Positions 11,151-20,880 of a stretch of DNA of 64,000 nucleotides are shown piece after piece. The translations under genes and the position numbers were made by a program. Each line of letters starts with the position of its first letter. The stretch's first letter is position 1. This stretch comes from Georgenia muralis (GTDB lineage: Bacteria; Actinomycetota; Actinomycetes; Actinomycetales; Actinomycetaceae). The notes under the pieces are model-generated. The model made no database searches, had not been told where the DNA came from, and worked only from the letters and a program-made list of their open reading frames with translations. The stretch lies in NCBI RefSeq assembly GCF_003814705.1, contig NZ_RKRA01000001.1, forward strand, positions 372,001 to 436,000, given 5' to 3'.

Positions 11151-12425
11151 GTGAGCGAGAGCACGGGTGACCCGCGCCCGCCGAGCTTCCGCCCCGCCGC
11201 CCCGGGCCGCCGCCCGGACACCTCCGGGGCCCGCCCCGTGGGTGCGGGGGCCCAGCCCGCCGGCGCCGCGGCCGTCGGTGGCGAGGCGCAGCGGCCCGCC
11301 CACCCTCGCCGCACCGCCCGTCCCGCCGCACCCGTCCGGCGCACCTCGGTCCGGGGCGCTGCACAGGGACCGGACAGTCCGCCGGCCTACGCCCCGTCGC
11401 GGGCCGCCGCCCCCTCCTACGCCCCGGCTCCCGCCGCGGCGTCCCCGCACCGGGCCGAGCTCCGGCCGGACGACTCGCGCCGCCCCCCTCGCCGGGGCCG
11501 ACGACGCCGCAGCCCGCTGGCGGTGCTGCTGCTCCTCCTGGTCGTGCTGGTGGCGTGGCCCGTCGGCCTGGCCGTGTGGGCCGACTCCCGCATCCAGCAC
11601 GTCGAGGCGCTCTCGGGCGCGGCGGACACGCCCGGCACGACGTACCTGCTCGCCGGCTCCGACTCCCGCGCCGACGGTGCGGTCGCCGACGCCACCGAGG
11701 GCCAGCGGTCCGACACCATCATGGTCATGCACGTGCCTGAGTCCGGCCCCACCGCCCTGGTCTCCCTCCCGCGCGACACCCTGGTGGCCATCCCCGGCGT
11801 GGGCGAGAACAAGCTCAACGCCGCCTTCTCCCTCGGCGGCCCGCCGCTCCTGGTCGAGACCGTGGAGGCGCTGACCGGGCTGGGCGTGGACCACTACGTC
11901 GAGATCGGGATGGGCGGGGTCAGCAGCGTCGTCGACGCCGTGGGCGGGGTCGAGCTCTGTCTGGACTACGACGTCGAGGACGAGCTCTCCGGCCTGACCT
12001 GGACCGCCGGCTGCGCGCAGGCCGACGGCGTCACCGCGCTGGCGTTCGCGCGCATGCGCTACGCCGACCCCAACGGCGACATCGGCCGGACCGAGCGCCA
12101 GCGCCAGGTGGTCAGCTCCGTGGTCAAGGAGGTGGCCGAGCCCGCCACCGCGTTCAACCCGGCCGCGCAGGTCCGCCTCGTCGAGGCCGGCACCGGCGCC
12201 CTCCTCACCGACCCCGGGACGGGCATCGTCGACCTCGGCCGGATGGCCTGGGCCTTCCGCGCCGCCACCGGGCCGGACGGTCTCGTCGGCACGCCGCCGA
12301 TCGCCGACCTCGACCACCGCGCCGGCAACCTCGGCTCGACGGTGCTCCTGGCCGAAGACGCCCCGGACTTCTTCGCACGCCTGCGTGACGGCGAGCTCAC
12401 CGCCGAGGACCTCCAGGCCGGCTGA
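11151..12425 (+). CDS. LytR-CpsA-Psr family cell-wall glycopolymer ligase (second of two)
   Basis: 424 residues. The first ~120 are a proline/alanine/arginine-rich cytoplasmic tail, unlike the first copy; then comes a membrane helix (LAVLLLLLVVLVAWPVGLAVW) and an LCP domain with AGSDSRADG, RSDTIMVMHVPE, VSLPRDTLVAIPGVGENKLNAAF and ALAFARMRYADPNGDIGRTERQ. The GTG start at 11151 is preceded by GAGGGGAG. Two divergent LCP paralogues in tandem suggest separate ligases, perhaps for different glycopolymers. The gene ends just before a strong terminator hairpin. Confidence 0.93.
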   Translation: MSESTGDPRPPSFRPAAPGRRPDTSGARPVGAGAQPAGAAAVGGEAQRPAHPRRTARPAAPVRRTSVRGAAQGPDSPPAYAPSRAAAPSYAPAPAAASPHRAELRPDDSRRPPRRGRRRRSPLAVLLLLLVVLVAWPVGLAVWADSRIQHVEALSGAADTPGTTYLLAGSDSRADGAVADATEGQRSDTIMVMHVPESGPTALVSLPRDTLVAIPGVGENKLNAAFSLGGPPLLVETVEALTGLGVDHYVEIGMGGVSSVVDAVGGVELCLDYDVEDELSGLTWTAGCAQADGVTALAFARMRYADPNGDIGRTERQRQVVSSVVKEVAEPATAFNPAAQVRLVEAGTGALLTDPGTGIVDLGRMAWAFRAATGPDGLVGTPPIADLDHRAGNLGSTVLLAEDAPDFFARLRDGELTAEDLQAG

Positions 12426-12496
12426 CCGCCTCCGCGCGGCCGGGTCCACCGCACATCTCTGGATGCCCGACGGACCCGGTACCCGCACGACACGTT

Positions 12497-12528
12497 GCGG
12501 CGCCCGCACCTCTCGGTGCGGGCGCCGC
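12497..12528. terminator. Bidirectional terminator hairpin
   Basis: A perfect 14-bp stem, GCGGCGCCCGCACC (12497-12510) paired with GGTGCGGGCGCCGC (12515-12528), closes a TCTC loop. It lies between the convergent LCP gene and the aspartate-rich repeat protein gene, where a shared terminator is expected. There is no T-tract, which is common for high-GC actinobacterial terminators. Confidence 0.8.
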
Positions 12529-12587
12529 GGGGTCGTGCTCGAATCTGATGGCGGGTCCGGCCGCGTCGGCCGGCACCCGGTGGTGGC

Positions 12588-14195
12588 TCACAACGCCCGG
12601 TGGATCCCGAGGGTCTCGATGCCGTCGCCGTCCCAGTCGCCGACCAGGCCGGTGTCGGTGGAGCGCCCGTAGGCCACGGTGAGGTCGGCCGCGCCGCCGG
12701 CGAGGCTGTCCCTCAGGTACCAGACGTTCGCGCGCCGGACGCCGACGGTGGTGTCGCCGTCGCCGTCCCCGTCGGCCGCGAACGGCTCGTCGGTGGCCCG
12801 GCCGTAGGTGAAGACCACGCTCGCCGAGCCGCCCGTGAGCGTGTTCGACAGGTAGAACGTCGACAGCCGGCGCACACCGGGGGTGTCGTCGCCGTCGCCG
12901 TCCCAGTCGCCGGCCAGCACCGTGTCGGTGGAGCGCCCGTAGGTCAGGGTCACGTCCGCCGCGCCACCGGTCAGGGTGTTCTTGAGGTACCAGGTGCTGA
13001 CCCGGCGCAACCCGATGGTGTCCGTGCCGTCGCCGTCCCAGTCACCCACGACGATCTCGTCCGTCGAACGGCCGTAGCCGAAGACGATCTCGGGAACACC
13101 GGTGGTGTTGGAGTTGCGCAGGGAGAAGGTGGTCCCGCGGCGGTAGCCCGGCGTGGCGGTGCCGTCGCCGTCCCAGTCGCCCATGAAGACCTCGTCCTCC
13201 GGGACGCCGTACTCGAAGAGCGTCGTCGCGCTGCTGCCGAAGTCGTCGGCGAGGAAGAAGCCGGTCTGCTGGACGGGCTCGGGGAAGCCGGGCGCGCCGA
13301 GCGCGACGTCGATGGTCGCGGTCTTGTAGTCCCGGATGTACGGCACGTTGGTCGGCCCTTCCTCCCCCTCCTCGTCGTCGCCGAGGAGCGCGTCCTGGAG
13401 CTGCACCACGGAGTCGTCGGGCACGGTGAAGATGAGCCGGTACCAACCCACGCCCGGGTTCGCGACCCCGCTCGGGGACCCCCAGTTGAAGCCGTAGATG
13501 AGCCTTCCGGAGGCGTTGACCTCGGACGGCATGAGGCGTTCCGAGACGGCGACCTCGCTGTAGGTGCCCGTCTCCTCCTCGGCCTTGAGGATGGTCAGGG
13601 TCGCTCCGGGCGCGAAGACCATCGGCGCGAGCTCGGCCGCGAGGCCGTCGGTGCCGAAGAGCTCGTCGCGCATCTCGCCCTCGAGGGAGATGGCGTCGTA
13701 GCCGAGCATCGGCTCGAACGCGGTGGGGTCGTGCGCGAAGAGGTTGACCTCGACCCGGATCGGCTGCGTTCCGGTGCCGGGGAAGGTGTGGCTGAGCAGG
13801 TTGTCGCCCCACTTGACGTCGGTCACGACCGGTACGTCCGTGACGACGGTCCGGTCGGCACCCCACATGTCGGCGTCGAACTCCGGGTCGACGGTGCTGG
13901 GATAGGTGTCCGAGCCGACCCCGGTGTAGTAGTCCCCGTCCGGCACCTCGTCGCCGGGGACGGCGTTGGTGTAGTCGGCGTCGCCCGTGGGCAAGCCCGG
14001 CACGGTGACGGCGTTGAACAACCCTGCCTTCTCGCCGTCGTCGGCAAGGATCACGGGCACGGAGAGGTTCTTCGTGCCCTCCTCCTCTTCCTCCTCGGGC
14101 GGCGCCGCCAGGGCGGCGCTGCCTCCGACCACTACCAGCGCGATCGCGGTGACCAGGGACGTCGTCCCTCGGCCCGTCCGCATGTGCACACTCAT
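12588..14195 (-). CDS. Secreted protein with five C-terminal aspartate-rich (FG-GAP-like) repeats
   Basis: 535 residues. The signal peptide (SLVTAIALVVVGGSAALAAPP) is followed at once by an acidic EEEEEE stretch. Residues ~40-320 form an unrecognised domain. The last ~215 residues are five ~45-residue repeats of the form YGRSTDEIVVGDWDGDGTDTIGLRR, clearly the same family as the repeats in the amidase at 3.4-5.6 kb. The DWDGDG loops suggest calcium binding. The start ATG at 14195 has AAGGGTG upstream. Function is unknown; the shared repeat suggests the same wall target or display mode as the amidase. Confidence 0.8.
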   Translation of the reverse strand: MSVHMRTGRGTTSLVTAIALVVVGGSAALAAPPEEEEEEGTKNLSVPVILADDGEKAGLFNAVTVPGLPTGDADYTNAVPGDEVPDGDYYTGVGSDTYPSTVDPEFDADMWGADRTVVTDVPVVTDVKWGDNLLSHTFPGTGTQPIRVEVNLFAHDPTAFEPMLGYDAISLEGEMRDELFGTDGLAAELAPMVFAPGATLTILKAEEETGTYSEVAVSERLMPSEVNASGRLIYGFNWGSPSGVANPGVGWYRLIFTVPDDSVVQLQDALLGDDEEGEEGPTNVPYIRDYKTATIDVALGAPGFPEPVQQTGFFLADDFGSSATTLFEYGVPEDEVFMGDWDGDGTATPGYRRGTTFSLRNSNTTGVPEIVFGYGRSTDEIVVGDWDGDGTDTIGLRRVSTWYLKNTLTGGAADVTLTYGRSTDTVLAGDWDGDGDDTPGVRRLSTFYLSNTLTGGSASVVFTYGRATDEPFAADGDGDGDTTVGVRRANVWYLRDSLAGGAADLTVAYGRSTDTGLVGDWDGDGIETLGIHRAL

Positions 14196-14439
14196 GGTTT
14201 ACACCCTTCATCTGCCCCGGGTCCTCTCGGGGCTGCCCGTAGTTGGGCGTCGGGGGACCGCACCCCACGGCGCGGCCGGCGGCGTCCTTGCCCGGCAGGC
14301 CGGTGGTCTCACCTCCCTCGAGAAGCGGTCGAAGCGGACCTCACAACCCCAGTTGTATGGGGCATCTCCCCGCTTCCCAAGGGACCTACGTCTGCCCCGT
14401 CCACGCGCGGGCCCGGCGCGGGGGTGGTTGCCTGGACCC

Positions 14440-14856
14440 ATGACCCACGTCAACGACCCCGACGTCGTGCGCCGCCTGCTCACCACCCCGGCCCGCTGGG
14501 CGGTGGTGGGGCTGTCCCAGAACTCCGCGCGCACCGCCTACGGCATCGCCGGCTATCTCCAGGACCTCGGCATGGAGATCGTCCCGGTCCACCCCCGGGC
14601 GGAGACCGTCCACGGCGCCCGGGGCTACGCGACCCTGGCGGAGATCCCCGGCGGTGTCGACGTCGTGGACGTCTTCGTCCGCTCCGACCTCGCCGGCGCG
14701 GTCGTCGACCAGGCGGTGGCGGCCGGGGCGAGGGCCGTCTGGCTCCAGCTGGGCGTCGTCGACGAGGACGCCGCGAGGCGGGCGCGCGAGGCCGGCCTCG
14801 ACGTGGTGATGGACACCTGCCCGGCGATCGAGGCTCCCCGTCTCGGCATCGTCTGA
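14440..14856 (+). CDS. CoA-binding domain protein (YccU/CoA_binding_2 type)
   Basis: 138 residues. The sequence starts MTHVNDPDVVRRLLTTPARWAVVGLSQNS and continues with RTAYGIAGYLQDLGMEIVPVHPRA, the single Rossmann fold seen in succinyl-CoA-synthetase-like CoA-binding proteins. VDVVDVFVRSDLA and the ending VVMDTCPAIEAPRL are also family features. Exact function is not established for the family. The ATG at 14440 is chosen because the domain begins here; the longer frame upstream is antisense to the repeat protein promoter region. Confidence 0.85.
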   Translation: MTHVNDPDVVRRLLTTPARWAVVGLSQNSARTAYGIAGYLQDLGMEIVPVHPRAETVHGARGYATLAEIPGGVDVVDVFVRSDLAGAVVDQAVAAGARAVWLQLGVVDEDAARRAREAGLDVVMDTCPAIEAPRLGIV

Positions 14857-14933
14857 CCCGTCAGCGAGGGGCGCCGAGAGACCGGCTGCCGTGAGCTCGG
14901 CCCGACGATCGGCAGCCCTGCTGCCTGTTCGCC

Positions 14934-16127
14934 TCAGGCCGACTGCGCGTGCCGTGCCGCCGGACGCCCCGCCTCGGGCGCGCGCCGCAGCGCGGCCTCG
15001 AGCCGGCGGCGCAGGAGCGGGCCCACGCGCTTCTCGACCTGGTGGATGCCGATGGCGAGGAGCACGCTCAGGGTGACGGCGCCGGCCAGGACCGCCCAGC
15101 GCCCGAGGTGGGCGGCGGTGAGGTCGATGAACCACCAGCCCCAGTACTCGTGGATGAGGTAGAGCGGGTAGGTCAGGGCGCCGGCGGGGACCAGCCACGC
15201 CCCGCCGAACCTCTTGAGCGGGGTGAGCGCGATGGCGGCCACGGTGGCGAAGCAGCCGACCGTCAGCGCGCCGAGCACCCACGGGTCCGGGGTGAAGATG
15301 GTGTTGGCGGTGAGGGAGGTCATCTGCCAGGTGACGGCGTGGTCGACGCCGAGGACGACGTTGCCCGCGAGGATGAGCCACGGCGCGCGGGCGTGGCCCT
15401 CGCGGAAGATGAGGTAGAGCATCATGCCGCCGGCGAAGAAGGGGGCGTACCCGTCGATCGCCAGGGCCGCCAGCGGCGTGATCCCGGCCTCGACCGCCAC
15501 CAGCCCGAGCGCCGGCCACAGCGCGGCGACCCACAGCAGGCGACGGCGGGTGATGCCCCACGCGACGAGCAGGCCGATGAGGAGGTAGAACCGCAGCTCG
15601 GCGTACAGGGTCCAGTACACGCCGTCGACGTGCCGGACGCCGAAGAGCTCCTGGAGCATCGTGAGGTTGACCAGCGCCTCGCCGACGCTGATGTCCTTGC
15701 CCGCCGGCCACAGGAACAGCAGGAGGGTCGAGGTGGCGATCACCGCGAGCCAGTAGGAGGGGAACAGTCGCGCCACCCGGGACGCGACGACGTGCGGGAC
15801 GTCGCGGCCCCACGCCGTCATGAGGATGACGAAGCCGGAGATGACGAAGAACTGCTCCGGCCCGAGCGCGGCGTAGATGAGGACGGGCCCGGTCTCGGGG
15901 AAGACGGCGCCGGGGTCGTCCCCCCACACCTGCGACCACCGTGCCGTGAAGTGGTAGAGCATGACGCCGACGGCCGCGAGCAGGCGCAGGCCGTCCAGCG
16001 CGTACAGGCGCGGGCGGTCCGCGGGCGTGGGCGGACGGTCCGCGGGACCGCGCGACGCCGCCTCCCGCGTCGTGCCTGTGGGGCCAGGGACGCGCGGGGC
16101 CGCGGGGCGGAGGGTGTCGGTCATCAT
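14934..16127 (-). CDS. Membrane O-acyltransferase (acyltransferase 3/OafA type)
   Basis: 397 residues with about ten hydrophobic segments. The entry motif RPRLYALDGLRLLAAVGVMLYHF, with its histidine, and EQFFVISGFVILMTAWGRD are hallmarks of the acyltransferase-3 family. A proline/arginine-rich cytoplasmic head precedes the first helix. Members put acetyl or other acyl groups on cell-wall sugars or exported polysaccharides. It converges on the CoA-binding protein gene; an 8-bp inverted repeat (14884-14891 with 14910-14917) between the stops may be a weak terminator. Confidence 0.88.
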   Translation of the reverse strand: MMTDTLRPAAPRVPGPTGTTREAASRGPADRPPTPADRPRLYALDGLRLLAAVGVMLYHFTARWSQVWGDDPGAVFPETGPVLIYAALGPEQFFVISGFVILMTAWGRDVPHVVASRVARLFPSYWLAVIATSTLLLFLWPAGKDISVGEALVNLTMLQELFGVRHVDGVYWTLYAELRFYLLIGLLVAWGITRRRLLWVAALWPALGLVAVEAGITPLAALAIDGYAPFFAGGMMLYLIFREGHARAPWLILAGNVVLGVDHAVTWQMTSLTANTIFTPDPWVLGALTVGCFATVAAIALTPLKRFGGAWLVPAGALTYPLYLIHEYWGWWFIDLTAAHLGRWAVLAGAVTLSVLLAIGIHQVEKRVGPLLRRRLEAALRRAPEAGRPAARHAQSA

Positions 16128-16192
16128 CTCGACGGTAGGTCAGCCGCGGCCGCCCCGCACCCCGAAGGTCACAGTTGGATAACGCCGCCGGC

Positions 16193-16228
16193 CCTCCCGC
16201 GCCTCCCGCGCCACCCCCGCCACCCCCG
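16193..16228. repeat. 9-bp tandem repeats just downstream of the carbonic anhydrase stop
   Basis: Four perfect 9-bp units, CCTCCCGCG twice then CCACCCCCG twice, end 8 bp before the stop codon of the minus-strand carbonic anhydrase gene. They occupy the gap between that gene and the acyltransferase promoter. They belong to a wider pattern of tandem repeats at gene 3' ends in this window. Confidence 0.75.
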
Positions 16229-16235
16229 CCACCGG

Positions 16236-16727
16236 TCAGCCGACCTCCGACAGCGCGCCGGTGGTGACGTCGTAGACGAACCCGCGCACGGCGTCGCGGT
16301 GGGGGATGAACGGGCTTGCCACGACGCGCGCGACGGACTGGCGGACGTCGGCCTCGAGCTCGGCGAACGCCTCCGCGGCCCACGGGGGCCGGATGCCGGT
16401 GTCGGCCTCGACCGCCTGGCGGAACTCGTCGTCGGTGAAGGTGAGCATCCCGCAGTCGGTGTGGTGGACGAGCACGATCTCGCGCGTCCCGAGCAGCCGC
16501 TGGCTGATCGCCAGCGAACGCACGACGTCCTCGGTGACGGCGCCGCCCGCGTTGCGGATCACGTGCGCGTCGCCCACGCTCAGGCCCAGGAGCGCCTGGG
16601 GGTCGAGCCTGGCGTCCATGCAGGCGACGACGGCGACCCGGCGGGCGGGCGGCAGCGGCAGATCACCGCTGTCGAAGCGGGTGGCGTACTCCGCGGCGCC
16701 GGTCAGGAGCTCGTCGGTGACGCTCAT
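16236..16727 (-). CDS. Beta-class carbonic anhydrase
   Basis: 163 residues. VAVVACMDARLDP carries the first zinc cysteine and the CxDxR signature, HVIRNAGG follows, and VLVHHTDCGML supplies the histidine and second cysteine of the Cys-His-Cys site. It is the short form of the beta family. It interconverts CO2 and bicarbonate, and bicarbonate is a substrate of the acyl-CoA carboxylase encoded in this window, though that link is only suggestive. The ATG at 16727 has GGACCCACC upstream, a modest ribosome binding site. A single-gene unit. Confidence 0.93.
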   Translation of the reverse strand: MSVTDELLTGAAEYATRFDSGDLPLPPARRVAVVACMDARLDPQALLGLSVGDAHVIRNAGGAVTEDVVRSLAISQRLLGTREIVLVHHTDCGMLTFTDDEFRQAVEADTGIRPPWAAEAFAELEADVRQSVARVVASPFIPHRDAVRGFVYDVTTGALSEVG

Positions 16728-16870
16728 GGTGGGTCCTCTCCCTCGCGGGCGGCCCGGTGACGCCCGACCGGACCAGCGTGGGCCCGGGGTCGCGGGCGCG
16801 GCGTGCCGCGGTGCCGCCGTACCGCATGGCGGACAACCGGTGCCGCGAGCGGGCCCGGCCGACGTCGGGC

Positions 16871-16897
16871 GGCTCGGGGCTCGGGGCTCGGGGCTCA
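16871..16897. repeat. 7-bp tandem repeat abutting the galE stop
   Basis: Three exact GGCTCGG units (16871-16891) are followed by a degenerate fourth unit (GGCTCA, 16892-16897) in which the galE stop codon (TCA on this strand) replaces the unit's TCG. The array therefore begins in the stop codon and runs downstream of the gene. Confidence 0.75.
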
Positions 16898-17878
16898 GCC
16901 GATGCGGCGCGGCCCCGCCTGCCAGGCCTCCCACGCGGACCGGATGATGTCCGTCAGGCCGTGCTCGGCCTTCCACGACAGCACCTCTCCGATGCGGTCC
17001 GCGGCCGCCACGAGCTGGGGTGGGTCGCCGGCGCGACGCGCCTCGACCTCGGCGGTGACGTCGAGCCCGGACGCGCGCCCGATCTCGTCGACCACCTCCT
17101 TGACCGAGGCCCCGGTGCCGGTGCCGACGTTGAACACGTGCTCGGTGGGCTCGGCGTCGGAGGTGAGGTGGTCCATGGCGGCGAGGTGCGCCTGGGCGAG
17201 GTCGAGGACGTGGATGTAGTCGCGGATGCAGGTCCCGTCCGGCGTGGGGTAGTCGTCGCCGAAGATCTTCGGTCGGTCCCCGCGCTCGAGCCGGTCGAGC
17301 ACCATGGGCACGAGGTTGAGCACGGCCGGGTCGCCGAGGTCGGGCCAGCCGGCGCCGGCGACGTTGAAGTAGCGCAGCGCGGTCCAGCGCAGCCCCCAGG
17401 CCCGTCCGCAGTCGGCCAGCAGCCACTCCCCCACGAGCTTGGTCTCGCCGTAGGGGTTGATGGGGCGGCACTCGACGTCCTCGCCCACCAGCTCCACCGG
17501 GGGCATCCCGTAGACCGCCGCGGAGGAGGAGAAGATCATGTTCCGCACCCCGGCGTTCTCCATCGCGGCGAGCACGTTGGCCAGCCCCCCGACGTTCTGC
17601 TGGTAGTACCAGGCCGGCCGGGCCACGGACTCCCCGACCTGCTTCCGGGCGGCGAAGTGGATGACCGAGGTGACGGCCCGCTCGCTCATGACCCGCTCCA
17701 GCGAGGTCTGCGCGCCGTCCCCGGCGACGTCGAGCTCGACGAGGGTGGCCGCGCCCACCCGGTCGGCCGCGCCGGTGGAGAGGTCGTCGACGACGACGAC
17801 GTCCTCCCCGCGCTCGAGGAGGAGACGGACGACGTGGGCGCCGATGTAGCCGGCGCCGCCGATGACGAGGGTGCTCAT
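16895..17878 (-). CDS. galE: UDP-glucose 4-epimerase
   Basis: 327 residues. MSTLVIGGAGYIGAHVVRLLLERG has the NAD GxxGxxG motif; VIHFAARKQVGESV, FSSSAAVYG and the YGETK (YxxxK) catalytic motif follow, then RYFNVAGA and YPTPDGTCIRDYIHV, which are diagnostic of GalE. It interconverts UDP-glucose and UDP-galactose, supplying galactose for wall or exopolysaccharide. The ATG at 17878 starts at the first beta strand; the frame continues upstream through the terminator of the PTS gene, so a longer protein is rejected. Confidence 0.95.
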   Translation of the reverse strand: MSTLVIGGAGYIGAHVVRLLLERGEDVVVVDDLSTGAADRVGAATLVELDVAGDGAQTSLERVMSERAVTSVIHFAARKQVGESVARPAWYYQQNVGGLANVLAAMENAGVRNMIFSSSAAVYGMPPVELVGEDVECRPINPYGETKLVGEWLLADCGRAWGLRWTALRYFNVAGAGWPDLGDPAVLNLVPMVLDRLERGDRPKIFGDDYPTPDGTCIRDYIHVLDLAQAHLAAMDHLTSDAEPTEHVFNVGTGTGASVKEVVDEIGRASGLDVTAEVEARRAGDPPQLVAAADRIGEVLSWKAEHGLTDIIRSAWEAWQAGPRRIG

Positions 17879-17937
17879 GACCCGCAGCGTATCGGGGCCG
17901 CACGAAGGGCTGGGACTCCCGGCGGCGGGGCAGGACG

Positions 17938-17968
17938 AAGGGCCGGGACGCTCGGCGTCCCGGCCCTT
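17938..17968 (-). terminator. Terminator downstream of the PTS EIIC gene
   Basis: A perfect 14-bp stem (AAGGGCCGGGACGC, 17938-17951, with GCGTCCCGGCCCTT, 17955-17968) closes a TCG loop. It sits 40 bp after the EIIC stop and before the galE start, separating the two minus-strand units. Confidence 0.8.
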
Positions 17969-18008
17969 CCGGTGTTCCTGCGCGGCGGTTGTCCCGACCG
18001 CGCCGCGC

Positions 18009-19541
<1,533 letters not shown>

Positions 19542-19630
19542 CTCGGTTCCTCTCGGGCGGTCTCGCCGCCGTCGTCCGTGCAGCGCCGCACACGTCGCTG
19601 TGCCCGGCAGGATCGGTACAGACCGGACAC

Positions 19631-19646
19631 GGTGGTCTGGACCAGT
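19631..19646. promoter_or_regulatory. DasR-like operator (dre) in the EIIC/GntR divergent promoter
   Basis: GGTGGTCTGGACCAGT carries the core TGGTCTGGACCA (19633-19644), one base from the Streptomyces DasR core TGGTCTAGACCA. It sits about 90 bp from both start codons (EIIC 19541, regulator 19738), the right place to control both genes. DasR-type repressors are released by amino-sugar phosphates, which would tie expression to the transported sugar. Confidence 0.72.
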
Positions 19647-19737
19647 GGTGCACACTGAAGCCCTTACCTCTCGGGGTGTCAAGCATCACAGCGGCGTGGT
19701 GCACAATCGTCGGGCCGGAAGCGGGAGAGGGGACGCC

Positions 19738-20490
19738 GTGAAGCACACGACGGTGCGCGACTACCTCGAGGGACTCGTCGAGCACCTCGAGCCCGGTTCG
19801 CGCATCCCGTCCGAGCGTGAGCTGTGCGAGCAGTTCGGTGTCTCACGGATGACGGTACGCCAGGCCGTCGACGCGCTCGTCGTGGCCGGGGTGCTGCAGC
19901 GGGTGCAGGGCCGCGGGACGTTCGTGTCCCGGCCCAGGGTCGACATGCAGCTGCGCCTGACGGCCTTCGACGACGAGATGCGCCGCCGGCACATGTCCCC
20001 CGGCTCGCGGGTCCTGCGGGCCGACAGCCGCCCCGCCCCGGCGGAGGTGGCCACCGCGCTGGAGATCCCCGCCGGCGACGCCGTGTACTACCTCTACCGG
20101 GTGCGCCTGGCCGACGGCGTGCCGATGTCGCTGGAGGAGAACTGGGCGCCGGCGGCGCTCCTCCCGGGCCTGCTCGAGCCCGCCCCACCCAGCAGCCTCT
20201 ACGCGGCCTTCCTCGAGCGCGGCTTCCCGCCCTCCTGGGGCGAGGACACCATCGAGGCCATGGTCGTGCGCAGCCCCGACGCCGACCTCCTCGGCCTGCC
20301 CGACGGCGGGGCGGGCCTGCGCATCACCCGGCGCACCTTCAGCTCCGACGTCGCCATCGGGTACAGCCGCTCGCTCTACCGCGGCGACCGCTACGCCCTC
20401 TGGGCGCCGGTGAGCCCGCCCAGCCCGGCCCTGGCGCCCCCGCGCCGCGAGGCGCCGGCCCGTCGAACCGTCACCCCGGGAGCGTCATGA
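19738..20490 (+). CDS. GntR-family (HutC/DasR-type) transcriptional regulator
   Basis: 250 residues. The winged-helix reader is at the N-terminus: TTVRDYLEGLVEHLEPGSRIPSERELCEQFGVSRMTVRQAVDALVVAGVLQRVQGRGTFV matches the GntR helix-turn-helix. The remainder is a UTRA effector domain (DAVYYLYRVRLADGVPMSLEENWAP, ITRRTFSSDVAIGYSRSLYRGDRY). The GTG at 19738 follows GGGAGAGGGGAC. It overlaps the EIIB gene (ATGA) and faces EIIC, so it is the local regulator of the PTS genes. Closest described relatives are DasR/NagR repressors. Confidence 0.92.
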   Translation: MKHTTVRDYLEGLVEHLEPGSRIPSERELCEQFGVSRMTVRQAVDALVVAGVLQRVQGRGTFVSRPRVDMQLRLTAFDDEMRRRHMSPGSRVLRADSRPAPAEVATALEIPAGDAVYYLYRVRLADGVPMSLEENWAPAALLPGLLEPAPPSSLYAAFLERGFPPSWGEDTIEAMVVRSPDADLLGLPDGGAGLRITRRTFSSDVAIGYSRSLYRGDRYALWAPVSPPSPALAPPRREAPARRTVTPGAS

Positions 20491-20750
20491 AGGACGTCGG
20501 AGCCATCGTCGCGGCCCTCGGCGGCGTGGAGAACATCCGCGAGATCGAGCCCTGCATCACCCGGCTGCGGGCAGAGGTGGACGACCCCGCGCGGGTCGAC
20601 GAGCGCGCCCTGCGCGCGGCCGGGTGCCACGGCGTCCTGCTGCGCGGACGGGTGGTCCAGGTGGTCGTCGGACCGGAGGCGGACACCCTGGCCAGCGACC
20701 TCGAGGAGCTGACGTGGCGGCCCAGCGATGACCGGGGCCCGTCGGCTTGA
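20487..20750 (+). CDS. PTS EIIB component (glucose family)
   Basis: 87 residues, a free-standing EIIB. MKDVGAIVAALGGVENIREIEPCITRLRAEV contains the phosphoacceptor cysteine (C23) in the CxTRL motif characteristic of the glucose/N-acetylglucosamine EIIB. It receives phosphate from EIIA and hands it to the sugar in EIIC. The ATG overlaps the regulator stop codon (ATGA), so translation is probably coupled. Confidence 0.92.
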   Translation: MKDVGAIVAALGGVENIREIEPCITRLRAEVDDPARVDERALRAAGCHGVLLRGRVVQVVVGPEADTLASDLEELTWRPSDDRGPSA

Positions 20751-20778
20751 CACCCGTGGCAGGGCCGCGATGGGATGC

Positions 20779-20794
20779 ACTTGTCTGGACCACT
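20779..20794. promoter_or_regulatory. Second DasR-like operator, upstream of EIIA/HPr
   Basis: ACTTGTCTGGACCACT matches the DasR consensus ACTGGTCTAGACCACT at 14 of 16 positions. It lies between EIIB and EIIA, roughly 60-100 bp ahead of the EIIA translation signals, suggesting a separate regulated promoter for EIIA and HPr. Confidence 0.68.
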
Positions 20795-20841
20795 GCCGTC
20801 GGCAACGAGGCTGCCGGCAGCCCCGAACGAAGGAGAGCGAC

Positions 20842-20880
20842 GTGCACGAGGCAGCAGCGACGAAGCGGACGCGCCGGTGA
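20842..20880 (+). CDS. Possible 12-residue leader peptide overlapping EIIA
   Basis: A GTG at 20842, 6 bases after AGGAG (20831-20835), opens a 12-codon frame (VHEAAATKRTRR) whose TGA overlaps the GTG start of EIIA (GTGA). The good ribosome binding site belongs to this small frame rather than to EIIA itself, so EIIA may be translated by coupling. It may have no function as a peptide. Confidence 0.4.
   Translation: MHEAAATKRTRR

Noticed and set aside
16236-17903. A single long frame joining the carbonic anhydrase with upstream sequence
   Set aside because: The upstream part is an out-of-frame shadow of galE; the anhydrase has its own ATG at 16727 directly before the conserved domain.
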